DNA from: Methylobacillus flagellatus_A
Lineage (GTDB): Bacteria > Pseudomonadota > Gammaproteobacteria > Burkholderiales > Methylophilaceae
Reading direction: 5' to 3' (one strand)
Length of the DNA stretch: 64,000 nt
Assembly (NCBI RefSeq): GCF_031344055.1
Contig: NZ_JADBEN010000004.1
Both the position numbers and the translations under genes were made by a program. Positions 24,471-34,004 of this stretch are shown piece after piece; within the stretch, counting starts at the first letter, position 1, and the number at the start of each line of letters is the position of its first letter. The notes beneath the pieces were generated by a model. It had not been told where the DNA came from. It saw only the letters and a program-made list of their open reading frames with translations, and ran no database searches.

Positions 24471-25761
24471 CATTATTGACAACCAGCAGTTCTCGCAATA
24501 TACGGTCACGCCTAGGCTGGTAAAGCGCATCCTGTTCTGGGTCGTGGTGTCGTGTTTTATCGTACCGGCCTTGATATTGTTCCTCCCCTGGCAACAGAAT
24601 GTGCAGGCCATGGGCGCCGTGACCGCATTTGCTCCACTGGAAAGGCGTCAAAGCGTGGATGCCCCGGTAGGCGGCGTAATCAGGCAATGGTTCGTGCGGG
24701 AGGGGTCGCGTGTCAATGCAGGGGATCCCTTGCTTGAAATCAGCGATGTCGATCCGAGATTCAAGGAAAGGCTGGCGGCACAACGCCAGACCGTCGCTGC
24801 CAAGCTCAAGGCCAAGCAGGATGAATTGCAGGCTTATGAAGTGCAGTTGCAAAACTTGCTGGCTGTGCGTCAAGCCAGGATAGCGGCCGTGGATTATGGC
24901 CTGAATGTTGCTCAGCAGAAAGTCGTAGCTGCGGCTGAAAGCGTTGCATCCGCCCAGGCTATGCTGGATGCGGCCGATTTCCAGGTTGGCAGAATGCAGC
25001 GCCTAGTACAGGAAGGGTTGGTTTCCAGACGCGATGTAGAATTGGCCGAGCGGGACAGGGCGGTGGCGCTTCGAAACGTGAATAGCGCCAAGGCCGCGCT
25101 GGACTCGGCGCGAGCCGAAGAAAAAGCCGCAGTGGCTAGCCAGGCGCAGGTCAGAGCCGAGACCCAGGCCAATATTGATACCAGTCGCGCCCTGATTAGC
25201 AAGATCAGTTCGGAGGTGGCCGATACCCAGAATGAATTGACCAGTCTCGAGATTAGCCTTGCTCGCCAGGAGTCGCAATTGGTGCGGGCGCCCCGCGCAG
25301 GCACCGTGTTCAGGTTGCCGGTGAATTCCCAGTCACAGGTGATCAATCAAGGGCAGCCATTGCTGGTGATTATTCCCGACACGGAGCAGCGGGCGGTGGA
25401 GTTGATGGTGAAGGGCCTGGATGCTGCGCTGATACTTCCAGGCAGCCGCGTCAGATTGGAATTCGACGGCTGGCCGGCGTTGCAGATATCCGGGTGGCCC
25501 AATGTCGCGATTGGCACATTTGGCGGTAAAGTAGCCTTTGTCGATGCTAGCGATGACGGCACCGGGCGTTTCCGGGTCATGGTGGTGCCCGATGAGAGTG
25601 TGCAGAAATGGCCTTCCGAACGCTTTCTGAGGCAAGGAAGTTCCGCTCGGGGCTGGATACTGCTAGAAGAAGTTTCGATTGGTTATGAAGTCTGGCGCGT
25701 GCTGAATGGTTTCCCTCCACGTGTGCCGCAGCCTGCCGCCAATGCTTTCCAGGGGGCTTGA
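24460..25761 (+). CDS. HlyD-family periplasmic adaptor (membrane fusion protein)
   Basis: About 433 residues. One N-terminal membrane segment (about residues 23-46), a split lipoyl-like domain (APVGGVIRQWFVREGSRVNAGDPLL and, late, RAPRAGTVFRLP), and a long alpha-hairpin rich in Ala, Gln and Glu (about 105-285). It should bridge the inner-membrane ABC protein and the outer-membrane channel. The start (ATG 24460) overlaps the ABC gene's end by 11 bases, and its stop overlaps the next start, so the three are co-translated. Unlike drug-efflux adaptors it ends in a region (WILLEEVSIGYEVWRVLNG) typical of type I secretion and bacteriocin-type adaptors; this is an inference. Confidence 0.9.
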   Translation: MMPDIIDNQQFSQYTVTPRLVKRILFWVVVSCFIVPALILFLPWQQNVQAMGAVTAFAPLERRQSVDAPVGGVIRQWFVREGSRVNAGDPLLEISDVDPRFKERLAAQRQTVAAKLKAKQDELQAYEVQLQNLLAVRQARIAAVDYGLNVAQQKVVAAAESVASAQAMLDAADFQVGRMQRLVQEGLVSRRDVELAERDRAVALRNVNSAKAALDSARAEEKAAVASQAQVRAETQANIDTSRALISKISSEVADTQNELTSLEISLARQESQLVRAPRAGTVFRLPVNSQSQVINQGQPLLVIIPDTEQRAVELMVKGLDAALILPGSRVRLEFDGWPALQISGWPNVAIGTFGGKVAFVDASDDGTGRFRVMVVPDESVQKWPSERFLRQGSSARGWILLEEVSIGYEVWRVLNGFPPRVPQPAANAFQGA

Positions 25762-27536
25762 TGATGCAACATAGGCCGCCAAGCTTGGTCATGCTTTGTT
25801 GTCAGGCACTGGCCTGGTTAAGCCTGTCAGGCCTGTCTCCAGGCTTGGGCTGGGCAGCGTCCGGCACGGATGCAACACTGGAACATTCCATGCCCGATCA
25901 CCTGCCAAATGGCGTTGATTTGAATGCCATGAGCCGGAATAAGGCAACGACTCTGGAAGAGGACTTCGCAAATGCGCGGCGGCAGTATGGATTGTCTGTT
26001 CCCGAGCGGTTCCGTCTGAACCTGGATGAGGCATTGGCGCAAGGCCGCGAACAGGAAATGTTCTTGCCGAAAGGGGTTGAACATGGATTGACGATTGCAG
26101 ATGTCAGGGCTCGGGCCTTGCAGAACAATCTTTCGTTGAAGGTAGTGCAATTCGATCAGCAAATCGCGCAAAGCGTATTGGGCGCAGAGCGCGCAAAGTT
26201 TGACAATATTATCTATGCCAGCTTGCAACGCAGGCGCGAGAATCGACCGTTGACCAGTGGCGACATAGTGCAGATCAAATCCGAGGACCCCCTCTTGGAT
26301 GGGCAGCTGGCCAAGTTGGACAAGGCAGAGCAGCAGATTGACTATCTGGACGGCGAGGCTGGGGTTGCCATTCCGCTCAGGACAGGGGGAGTGGTGAGGG
26401 TGAGCACTCCCTTCGAGCGTAAACTGACGGAAGGCGTACTAGGCTCAGACCAGTACCGTCGCGCAACACGTTTTTCGATCAGCCAGCCTTTGTTGCGCAA
26501 CGCTGGGGTCAAGGTCAATGAAGCTAGCATCCGCATTGCCGATCTGGACCGGCAGGCGGTGGATGCCAAGACGCGGCTGCAGTCCATCCGCGTGCTATCG
26601 TTGATCGACAAGGCGTACTGGGAGCTCTATGCGGCCTGGGCTGAGTTGGATGTCCGGCGCCAGCAATATGAGCTGGCGGCGCGTAATCTCGATATGGTGC
26701 GCCGCAAGGTGGAGGAGGGGCTGGTCGCGGGCATTGAGGCCAGTCGCGCCGAAATTGGCGTTTCGGACCGAATTGAGGCGCTGATCCTTGCCAAAACCCG
26801 ATTGCAGCTAACCCAGCGACAATTGCTATTCCTGCTCAATGATCCCCAATATGCCATAGACAGCAATGCATTAATCCGTCCCCAGTCCGAACCTGTTCTC
26901 ATGCATTACGAATTCGACAAGAATCGGCTGATCTCATCTGCCATGCAGGGCCGGCTCGAATTGTTGGAACTGGAGTTGAGGCTCGCCGCAGACCTCGACA
27001 AGGTGGAGTACCTGCAAAACCAGACTTTGCCGTTGTTTACCCTAGATTACAGTTATGGTGCCTTGTCGTCTGGCGAGAGCAGCCTGTCGAGGGCGTACGA
27101 CAGTCCATTCGACAACCGCTTCAGTGATTGGTCCGTAGGCTTGCGTTTTGAGCTGCCTATGACGAACGAGGCACGGCGTAATCAACTGCAGCAAGCAGTA
27201 CAGCAGCGTATGCAGCGCTTGGCGACCAAAGAGTTGCAGATATTGACGGTCAAAAGAGAAATCCACGATGCGGTGGATCGGGCGGAGCAGCATTGGCAGC
27301 GCATCATTGCCGCGCGGCAGCAGGTGATGCTGGCAGGCGTTAATTACGATGGCGAGCTCAAGCAGTTCAATGAAGGGCTGCGGAATATGACCGAGGTGCT
27401 GGAAATGCTGAGCCGGCTGGGAGAGTCGCAGATCAAGGAAATACGGGCCATGGTGGATTACCAGGCCGCGTTGATCGATATCGCCTATACCACGGGCACC
27501 CTATTGGGGTACGGCCAAGTGGAACTGGGTTCCTGA
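25761..27536 (+). CDS. TolC-like outer-membrane efflux protein
   Basis: 591 residues, about 100 longer than TolC. A signal peptide (cleaved near LGWAASG) is followed by an extra N-terminal segment of about 80 residues, then the repeated helical pattern of the OEP family (SLKVVQFDQQIAQSVLGAERAKFD, IDKAYWELYAAWAELDVRRQQ; later ELQILTVKREIHDAVDRAE). Should form the trimeric channel. Start ATG 25761 or 25764 after AGGGGG; the upstream stop overlaps. With the ABC and adaptor genes it completes a tripartite system, but no cargo gene is next to it. Confidence 0.9.
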   Translation: MMQHRPPSLVMLCCQALAWLSLSGLSPGLGWAASGTDATLEHSMPDHLPNGVDLNAMSRNKATTLEEDFANARRQYGLSVPERFRLNLDEALAQGREQEMFLPKGVEHGLTIADVRARALQNNLSLKVVQFDQQIAQSVLGAERAKFDNIIYASLQRRRENRPLTSGDIVQIKSEDPLLDGQLAKLDKAEQQIDYLDGEAGVAIPLRTGGVVRVSTPFERKLTEGVLGSDQYRRATRFSISQPLLRNAGVKVNEASIRIADLDRQAVDAKTRLQSIRVLSLIDKAYWELYAAWAELDVRRQQYELAARNLDMVRRKVEEGLVAGIEASRAEIGVSDRIEALILAKTRLQLTQRQLLFLLNDPQYAIDSNALIRPQSEPVLMHYEFDKNRLISSAMQGRLELLELELRLAADLDKVEYLQNQTLPLFTLDYSYGALSSGESSLSRAYDSPFDNRFSDWSVGLRFELPMTNEARRNQLQQAVQQRMQRLATKELQILTVKREIHDAVDRAEQHWQRIIAARQQVMLAGVNYDGELKQFNEGLRNMTEVLEMLSRLGESQIKEIRAMVDYQAALIDIAYTTGTLLGYGQVELGS

Positions 27537-27537
27537 T

Positions 27538-28506
27538 TTAATAGCTTCGCGAGACGGCAAAGTCGGCAAGCTGCAGCAAGGCCTGCTTGTATGCGGAGTC
27601 GGGCAAGCGGGTAATGGCCTTGCAGCCGGCGGCGGCTTCGGCCTTGGCGACTTCAAGCACGTGTTCCAGGGCGCCTGTCGCTTTCACCGCCTCGATTACT
27701 GCCGGCAATTCATCCAGCCCGCCTTGCTCGATTGAATTGCGGATGATGGCACGCTGGGTTTCCGTGCCGTGGCGCATGGCATATAGCAACGGCAGCGTGG
27801 GTTTGCCTTCGGCAAGATCGTCCCCCAGATTCTTGCCGATCTCGGTGCTGTCGCCGCTCAGGTCGAGCACGTCGTCCACCAGCTGGAACGCCGTACCCAG
27901 GCGCATGCCGTATTCCGCCATGGCGGCTTCATCGTGCGCATTGGCGCCGCAGATGATGGCGCCAAGCCGCGTCGCCGCCTCGAACAGCTTTGCCGTCTTG
28001 TAATGGATGACCTTCAAGTAGGCTTCGTCGGTGATGTCGGCGTCGTGCACGTTGAGCAGTTGCAGCACCTCGCCCTCGGCAATCGTGTTGGTGGCCTCTG
28101 ACAGGACTTCCATCACCCGCATGCTCTGGATGCTGACCATCATCTGGAAAGTGCGGGAGTAAATGAAATCGCCGACCAGCACGCTGGCTGCATTGCCGAA
28201 CAAGGTGTTGGCGGTCGCCTTGCCGCGGCGCAGCGAGGATTCGTCGACCACGTCGTCATGGAGCAGGGTCGAGGTATGGATCAGTTCGATGATGGCTGCG
28301 AGTTCATGATGCTTTGCTTCAATATGGCCGAATGCGCCTGCAGAGAGCAACACCAAGGCGGGCCGCAGGCGCTTGCCGCCGCTGTTGACGATATAATCGG
28401 CGACCTGGTTGATCAGGACGACATCGGAATGCAGGGATTTGCGAATCACCGCATCGACCTGTTGCATGTCATCTGCGATGCACGATTGAATAAAAGCTAG
28501 GGACAC
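27538..28506 (-). CDS. ispB: Octaprenyl diphosphate synthase
   Basis: 322 residues, class I trans-prenyltransferase with both Asp-rich motifs: LLHDDVVDES and LVDDVLDLSGD. It makes the C40 side chain for ubiquinone. GGKRLRPALVLLSAG and the C-terminal LPDSAYKQALLQLADFAVSRSY fit IspB. It is divergent from rplU-rpmA, the usual arrangement, and its stop is adjacent to the TolC-like gene's stop. Exact chain length cannot be read from sequence with certainty. Confidence 0.93.
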   Translation of the reverse strand: MSLAFIQSCIADDMQQVDAVIRKSLHSDVVLINQVADYIVNSGGKRLRPALVLLSAGAFGHIEAKHHELAAIIELIHTSTLLHDDVVDESSLRRGKATANTLFGNAASVLVGDFIYSRTFQMMVSIQSMRVMEVLSEATNTIAEGEVLQLLNVHDADITDEAYLKVIHYKTAKLFEAATRLGAIICGANAHDEAAMAEYGMRLGTAFQLVDDVLDLSGDSTEIGKNLGDDLAEGKPTLPLLYAMRHGTETQRAIIRNSIEQGGLDELPAVIEAVKATGALEHVLEVAKAEAAAGCKAITRLPDSAYKQALLQLADFAVSRSY

Positions 28507-28632
28507 GTCTGGCTGCCAAAAATAAGTCTCGGGATTCTAGCATATGCCAGGCCGGATGCAGTGTCTGCATGACAGGGGTCCAGCCTGGAAATTGCAATTT
28601 TGCCGCAAGGGAAGCATTGGCGATAATAGCAT

Positions 28633-28660
28633 TTGCTTTCCATGCGATTTTCCGTATAAT
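28633..28660 (+). promoter_or_regulatory. Sigma-70 promoter of rplU-rpmA
   Basis: TTGCTT (28633-28638), 16-base spacer, TATAAT (28655-28660); predicted start near 28667, a 30-base leader before rplU. Confidence 0.7.
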
Positions 28661-28699
28661 GCCCGATTCATTTGAATGCGTAGCAAACGAGGCATAACC

Positions 28700-29014
28700 A
28701 TGTATGCAGTTATCAAAACTGGTGGCAAACAATATCGCGTAGCCGCTGGTGACAAGCTTAAGGTAGAAAAGTTGGCGGGCGAAGTCGGCAGCGAAATCAC
28801 CCTCGACAAGGTATTGTTGGTTTCCGATGGTGACAATACCACCATTGGTTCCCCTCTGGTTCAAGGTGCGAGCGTACAAGCCAAGGTTGTGGCTCACGGC
28901 CGCGGCGACAAGGTCTTGATCTTCAAGATGCGTCGCCGCAAGCACTATCGCAAGACTCAAGGCCATCGCCAGAGTTTCACCGAAATCCAGATCGAAAAGA
29001 TTGCTGCTAAGTAA
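28700..29014 (+). CDS. rplU: 50S ribosomal protein L21
   Basis: 104 residues, standard length: [14 protein letters not shown] at the start and [16 protein letters not shown] near the end. Binds 23S rRNA. ATG 28700 (the in-frame upstream codons from 28676 precede the ribosome site). rpmA follows 13 bases on, as in most bacteria. Confidence 0.98.
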
Positions 29015-29027
29015 GGAGTAGTTAGAA

Positions 29028-29285
29028 ATGGCACACAAAAAAGCAGGCGGTAGTTCCCGTAACGGTCGCGACTCGAACGCACAGCGACTGGGCGTAAAGG
29101 CTTTTGGCGACCAGTTTGTTTCCGCTGGCAGCATCATCGTCCGTCAGCGCGGCACCAAGATGCACCCGGGCGAAAACGTTGGTATCGGCAAGGATCACAC
29201 CTTGTTTGCCAAGGTTGACGGCAAGGTGGCTTTCTCTGTGAAAGGCGCGTTGGGCCGCAAGCTGGTCAGCATCATCCCAGCTTAA
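29028..29285 (+). CDS. rpmA: 50S ribosomal protein L27
   Basis: 85 residues beginning [17 protein letters not shown], the universal L27 start, with [16 protein letters not shown]27's N-terminus reaches the peptidyl-transferase centre. Ends the rplU-rpmA unit; a strong terminator follows at 29303. Confidence 0.98.
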
Positions 29286-29302
29286 TACTGGCATGATTCG
29301 GA

Positions 29303-29333
29303 AAAAGCCCTATCCACTGATAGGGCTTTTTTA
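29303..29333 (+). terminator. Rho-independent terminator after rpmA
   Basis: Perfect 12-bp stem AAAAGCCCTATC/GATAGGGCTTTT, CACT loop, followed by T-tract. Confidence 0.92.
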
Positions 29334-29398
29334 TTTTAAGCGGTATTTTAGGCGGTATGATGACTGCCTTAACGAATTGAACCTGTGAAACAGCGACC

Positions 29399-30460
29399 AT
29401 GAAGTTTATAGACGAAGCCACGATCAAGGTCTACGCCGGCGACGGCGGCAACGGCGTCGCCACATTCCGCCGCGAGAAGTACGAAGCCATGGGTGGTCCC
29501 AATGGCGGGGACGGCGGTCGTGGCGGTTCGATCTACATGATCGCCGACCGCAATATCAATACGCTGGTCGATTACCGCTATACGCGCGTCTTCCGCGCGC
29601 AACGCGGGGAAAACGGCCGCGGTTCGGACCAGTACGGGGCGGGCGGCGAGGACATGCTGCTGCGGGTGCCGGTGGGAACCGTGATCAGCGACAAGGCGAC
29701 GGGCCAGGTGCTGACGGATCTGGCCGAACATGGCCAGAAGGTGATGGTGGCCAAGGGAGGTAATGGCGGCCTGGGCAACATCCACTTCAAGTCCAGTACC
29801 AACCGTGCGCCGCGCCAATGCACCAAGGGCGATGCCGGCGAGGAGTTCGAACTTTACCTTGAACTGAAGGTATTGGCCGACGTCGGCTTGCTGGGGATGC
29901 CCAACGCGGGCAAGTCCACTTTCATCCGTTCGGTATCCGCCGCCAAGCCCAAGGTGGCCGACTACCCGTTTACCACCCTGCACCCCAACCTGGGCGTTGT
30001 GCGCGTGGATGCCAACCGCAGCTTCGTGATTGCGGATGTTCCCGGGCTGATCGAGGGCGCAGCCGAGGGCGCAGGTTTGGGCCACCAGTTCCTGCGCCAC
30101 CTGTCCCGTACCCGCCTGCTGCTGCATCTGGTCGACCTGGCGCCGTTCGATGAAGCCGTCGATCCGGTGCGCGAGGCCCTGGCCATCACGGAAGAATTGC
30201 GCAAGTACGACGAAGAGCTCTACAACAAGCCGCGCTGGCTGGTGCTCAACAAGGTGGACATGCTGGAAGACAGCGAGGAAAAGGTAGCCGAATTTGTCCA
30301 GAGGCTGGGCTGGAAGGGCCGTTATTTCGCCATTTCCGCATTGGCCGGCATAGGCTGCCGCGAATTGACCTATGCCATCATGGAGCATGTGGAAGAAACC
30401 AGCCAGGCTGACTATGAGGCTGCGGCAAGTGCCGGCGCAGATTCTGTGACTGGGCGCTAG
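29399..30460 (+). CDS. obgE: Obg-family GTPase
   Basis: 353 residues. Glycine-rich Obg domain at the front (YAGDGGNGVATFRREK, GGPNGGDGGRGG), then the GTPase domain: G1 GMPNAGKST, G3 DVPGLIEGA, G4 LNKVD, G5 ISALAG. Acts in 50S ribosome maturation and growth control. proB follows after 19 bases, the usual neighbour. Confidence 0.97.
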   Translation: MKFIDEATIKVYAGDGGNGVATFRREKYEAMGGPNGGDGGRGGSIYMIADRNINTLVDYRYTRVFRAQRGENGRGSDQYGAGGEDMLLRVPVGTVISDKATGQVLTDLAEHGQKVMVAKGGNGGLGNIHFKSSTNRAPRQCTKGDAGEEFELYLELKVLADVGLLGMPNAGKSTFIRSVSAAKPKVADYPFTTLHPNLGVVRVDANRSFVIADVPGLIEGAAEGAGLGHQFLRHLSRTRLLLHLVDLAPFDEAVDPVREALAITEELRKYDEELYNKPRWLVLNKVDMLEDSEEKVAEFVQRLGWKGRYFAISALAGIGCRELTYAIMEHVEETSQADYEAAASAGADSVTGR

Positions 30461-30479
30461 GCAGCTGGGATCGGCAGAA

Positions 30480-31598
30480 ATGACATCGTTGTTATTGAAT
30501 GCAAGGTGTTTGGTGGTCAAGGTCGGCTCCAGCCTGGTGACCAATAATGGGGCGGGCCTGGACAAGCATGCGATTGCAGCCTGGGCCGACCAGATCGCCA
30601 GGTTGGTGAAGTCCGGCAAGCAGGTGGTGCTGGTGTCCAGCGGCGCTGTGGCCGAGGGCATGCAGCGCCTGGGCTGGAAGAAGCGGCCGGTCGCGATCAA
30701 TGAATTGCAGGCGGCGGCTGCCGTCGGGCAGATGGGCCTTGTGCAGATGTACGAAACCTGTTTCGCCTCGCACGGCCTGCATACCGCCCAGATTTTGTTG
30801 ACGCATGCCGACCTGGCGGACAGGAAGCGCTACCTGAACGCGCGCACTACCTTGCGTACCTTGCTGGATTTGGGCGTGATCCCCGTGATCAACGAAAACG
30901 ACACCGTGGTGACCGATGAGATCCGCTTCGGCGACAACGACACCCTGGGGTCGCTGGTCGCCAACTTGATCGAGGCCGATGCGCTGGTGATCCTCACCGA
31001 CCAGCCCGGTTTGTATTCCGCCGATCCGCGCAAGCATCCCGACGCGGAATTCATCCAGCATGAAACTGCCGGCAACCCGGCCCTGGAGAAAATGGCCGGC
31101 GGCGCTGGCACATTGATCGGCAGCGGCGGCATGCTCACCAAGATACTCGCGGCCAAGCGTGCGGCGCGCAGCGGGGCGCATACCGTCATAGCCTCGGGCC
31201 GCGAGCCCGATGTGCTGGTGAGGCTGGCGCAGGGCGACGTGGTGGGCACCCATCTCAAGGCGGGCCAGGTCAAGACGCTGGCGCGTAAGCAATGGCTTGC
31301 CGACCACTTGCGCCTGGCGGGCAAGGTCGTATTGGACGAAGGCGCCGCCAAGGCCTTGCTTGAAGGCGGGCGCAGCCTGTTGCCGATCGGCGTGATCGCG
31401 GTGGAGGGCAGTTTCGAGCGCGGCGAGGTGGTATCGTGCGCGAATGCCGCGGGGCAGGAAATCGCACGCGGCTTGGTGAATTACAGCGCGCTTGAAACCG
31501 CACGCATCCTGCGCAAGCCGAGCCACGAAATTGAACATATCCTGGGTTATGTCGATGAGCCTGAATTGATTCATCGCGATAACCTGATTCTGGTGTAA
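30480..31598 (+). CDS. proB: Glutamate 5-kinase
   Basis: 372 residues: an amino-acid-kinase domain (VVKVGSSLVTNNG, VSSGAVAEGM, NENDTVVTDEIRFGDND, GTLIGSGGMLTKI) with a C-terminal PUA domain (about 275-370). First step of proline synthesis, feedback-inhibited by proline. purE starts 9 bases later. Confidence 0.96.
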   Translation: MTSLLLNARCLVVKVGSSLVTNNGAGLDKHAIAAWADQIARLVKSGKQVVLVSSGAVAEGMQRLGWKKRPVAINELQAAAAVGQMGLVQMYETCFASHGLHTAQILLTHADLADRKRYLNARTTLRTLLDLGVIPVINENDTVVTDEIRFGDNDTLGSLVANLIEADALVILTDQPGLYSADPRKHPDAEFIQHETAGNPALEKMAGGAGTLIGSGGMLTKILAAKRAARSGAHTVIASGREPDVLVRLAQGDVVGTHLKAGQVKTLARKQWLADHLRLAGKVVLDEGAAKALLEGGRSLLPIGVIAVEGSFERGEVVSCANAAGQEIARGLVNYSALETARILRKPSHEIEHILGYVDEPELIHRDNLILV

Positions 31599-31607
31599 GG
31601 GGAAATC

Positions 31608-32102
31608 ATGTCCAAACCATTGGTTGGTATCATCATGGGCTCAGATAGCGACTGGCCCGTCATGCGCGCAGCGGCCCAGGTGCTGGCTGACTTCGGCATC
31701 GCCTATGAGGCGCGCGTGGTGTCTGCGCATCGCACGCCGGACCTGATGTTCGAGTTTGCCGAACAGGCTGCCGAACGCGGCTTGCGCGTCATCATTGCCG
31801 GTGCTGGCGGTGCGGCGCACCTGCCGGGCATGGTGGCTGCGAAGACTACGTTGCCGGTGCTTGGCGTGCCGGTGCCATCCCGTCACTTGCAAGGGCAGGA
31901 TTCCCTGCTGTCCATCGTGCAGATGCCCAAGGGCATCCCGGTCGCGACATTTGCGATCGGCGAGGCGGGAGCAGCCAATGCCGGCTTGTTTGCCGCCGCT
32001 ATCCTGGCGACGACGGATGCCGGGCTCGCTCAGAAGCTGGCGGATTTCCGTGTCGCACAGTCCTCGCGGGTGCTGGACATGGCATTGCCGGACCAGCCTT
32101 GA
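31608..32102 (+). CDS. purE: N5-carboxyaminoimidazole ribonucleotide mutase
   Basis: 164 residues; class I PurE with GIIMGSDSDWPVM, VVSAHRTPD, IIAGAGGAAHLPGM and the HLQGQDSLLSIVQMPKGIPVAT loop. Converts N5-CAIR to CAIR. Paired with purK, 45 bases downstream. Confidence 0.97.
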   Translation: MSKPLVGIIMGSDSDWPVMRAAAQVLADFGIAYEARVVSAHRTPDLMFEFAEQAAERGLRVIIAGAGGAAHLPGMVAAKTTLPVLGVPVPSRHLQGQDSLLSIVQMPKGIPVATFAIGEAGAANAGLFAAAILATTDAGLAQKLADFRVAQSSRVLDMALPDQP

Positions 32103-32147
32103 TGAGGCTTGATAATAATACTGAATATCGAGTTTTGAGGAGTTTTC

Positions 32148-33290
32148 GTGAGTAGTGCAAAAACCATATTGCCTCCAGCGATGCTGGGGATGCTGGGCGG
32201 CGGCCAGCTGGGCCGCTTCTTCGTGATTGCGGCTCATGAGATGGGCTACAAGGTGGCGGTGCTGGATCCAGATCGCAATAGCCCGGCAGGAAAGATTGCC
32301 GATGTCCATCTTTGCGCGGCTTATGATGATGAGGCGGCATTGCAGTCGCTGGCTGAGCAATGTGAAGCCGTTACCACCGAGTTCGAGAATGTGCCGGCAT
32401 CCACGCTGGAATTCCTCGCACAGCACCGTACCGTGCGTCCTGCGGCAGCTTCGGTGGCGATTGCGCAGAACCGTGTCGCGGAAAAGAACTTTTTCCGCGA
32501 TTCCGGCTTGCCGGTGGCGCCTTATGCCGTGATTCGGCAGGCGGCTGACATTCCCGGCGCCGATAGCGGGCTTTATCCCGCCATCCTCAAGGTGGCGCGG
32601 TTCGGCTATGACGGCAAAGGCCAGGCCCGGGTGGCGACGCCTGAGGAAGCCGGCGCCGCTTTCGAGAAATTCGGCACGGAGGTCTGCGTGCTTGAGCGCA
32701 TGCTGAAGCTGGATTATGAAGTGTCCGTAGTATTGGCGCGCGACGCGGAAGGCAATGTGGAGGCCTTTCCCGTGGCGGAAAACAGCCACCTGAACGGTAT
32801 CCTCGACGTCAGCATTGCCCCGGCTCGAGGCGATACTGCGATTCGTGAGCAAGCCCGCCAGCTGGCGGTGGATGTGGCGCAAAAGCTCAATTACACCGGC
32901 GTGCTGGGCGTCGAGTTCTTCGTCAGCGAAGGCCGTTTGCTGGTCAATGAAATGGCGCCGCGTCCGCATAATTCCGGTCACTACACCATAGATGCATGCG
33001 TGACCAACCAGTTCGAGCAGCAGGTGCGCGTGTTGGCCGGCCTGCCTCTGGGCGATGCGCGCCAGCACAGCCCGGCGGTGATGGTGAATTTGCTTGGCGA
33101 TATCTGGGGCGAAGGCGAGCCGTCATGGGGAGATGTCTATGCCGAGCCAGGGTTGAAAATGCACCTTTACGGCAAGCATGAGGCCAGGCCGGGCCGCAAG
33201 ATGGGCCACTTTACCGTGGTTGGGGACAGACTCGATCAAACCCTGCAGGGTGCATTGAAAGTGCGCCATGCCTTGGGAATCGAGGATTGA
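32148..33290 (+). CDS. purK: N5-carboxyaminoimidazole ribonucleotide synthase
   Basis: 380 residues, ATP-grasp enzyme that carboxylates AIR with bicarbonate. Seen: MLGGGQLGRFF, TTEFENVPASTL, the ATP-grasp loop FGYDGKGQ, VNEMAPRPHNSGHYT. Start is GTG 32148. GAGGAG lies upstream. A terminator follows at 33308. Confidence 0.96.
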   Translation: MSSAKTILPPAMLGMLGGGQLGRFFVIAAHEMGYKVAVLDPDRNSPAGKIADVHLCAAYDDEAALQSLAEQCEAVTTEFENVPASTLEFLAQHRTVRPAAASVAIAQNRVAEKNFFRDSGLPVAPYAVIRQAADIPGADSGLYPAILKVARFGYDGKGQARVATPEEAGAAFEKFGTEVCVLERMLKLDYEVSVVLARDAEGNVEAFPVAENSHLNGILDVSIAPARGDTAIREQARQLAVDVAQKLNYTGVLGVEFFVSEGRLLVNEMAPRPHNSGHYTIDACVTNQFEQQVRVLAGLPLGDARQHSPAVMVNLLGDIWGEGEPSWGDVYAEPGLKMHLYGKHEARPGRKMGHFTVVGDRLDQTLQGALKVRHALGIED

Positions 33291-33307
33291 GGAAATTGGT
33301 TTGAATG

Positions 33308-33338
33308 GAAAAAGCTAGGTGGTCTGCCTGGCTTTTTC
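33308..33338 (+). terminator. Rho-independent terminator after purK
   Basis: Stem GAAAAAGCTAGG/CCTGGCTTTTTC (one wobble pair), 17 bases after the purK stop. The remaining gap to the rpsT terminator (33339-33527) shows no feature. Confidence 0.75.
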
Positions 33339-33527
33339 GTTTCCGCTGCTGCTTGCGGGATGGTCTTGTCTCAGCTTGCTAACTTGCTTTGCTGCCCATT
33401 AGTAATGCATTGTTGTGGATATCCAACACTATATTGCTGCTGGATTGATTGCCGCAAGGGAATCCAATATCGCTATAGGTCTGCAATCAACTAGGCATTA
33501 GAAGAGGTGTTGCAAATACGGAGCAAT

Positions 33528-33557
33528 AAAAAAGCCGGGATATGTCCCGGCTTTTTT
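33528..33557. terminator. Bidirectional terminator, mainly for rpsT
   Basis: AAAAAAGCCGGGA / TCCCGGCTTTTTT with a 4-base TATG loop, A-tract on one side and T-tract on the other, so it can work in both directions. It ends rpsT on the minus strand. Confidence 0.88.
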
Positions 33558-33577
33558 ACGCAAGAATACGAGTCGGA

Positions 33578-33841
33578 TCAGGCAAGAGCCTTGATCGCTG
33601 CGCTCAGGCGGCTCTTGTGGCGAGCGGCCTTGTTCTTGTGGATGATTTTCTTGTCTGCAATGCGGTCGATCACGCTGACATTTTCGTTGAACACGCTTTG
33701 AGCTGCAGTCTTGTCGCCGGCTTCAACCGCTTTGATGATCTTTTTGACCGCGGTACGCAGAGCCGAGCGCAAACTTGCATTGTGGGCGCGTTGCTTGATT
33801 GCCTGACGTGCACGCTTTCTCGCCTGTGCGCTATTAGCCAT
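33578..33841 (-). CDS. rpsT: 30S ribosomal protein S20
   Basis: 87 residues, highly basic, beginning MANSAQARKRARQA, with SALRTAVKKIIKAVEAGD: typical S20. Monocistronic. It is divergent from murJ, a conserved arrangement in proteobacteria. Confidence 0.97.
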   Translation of the reverse strand: MANSAQARKRARQAIKQRAHNASLRSALRTAVKKIIKAVEAGDKTAAQSVFNENVSVIDRIADKKIIHKNKAARHKSRLSAAIKALA

Positions 33842-34004
33842 GGATGATAATTCCTGTTAATTGAATTCGAAGCCCGGCATATTAACCAATTTTCCTCGTG
33901 AATGCAATCCCTATGTTGACCTTTCAGTGAGTTGCCGGACTAGCCGTGATAAAATCCCCGCTTTGGTCTATCCCTTGGGCTCGATTACTCGTGATGCGTG
34001 TGCA

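Noticed and set aside
33861..34004. N-terminal extension of murJ
   Set aside because: The added 48 residues do not resemble the family; the natural N-terminus MNLLKALAAVG starts at 34005.
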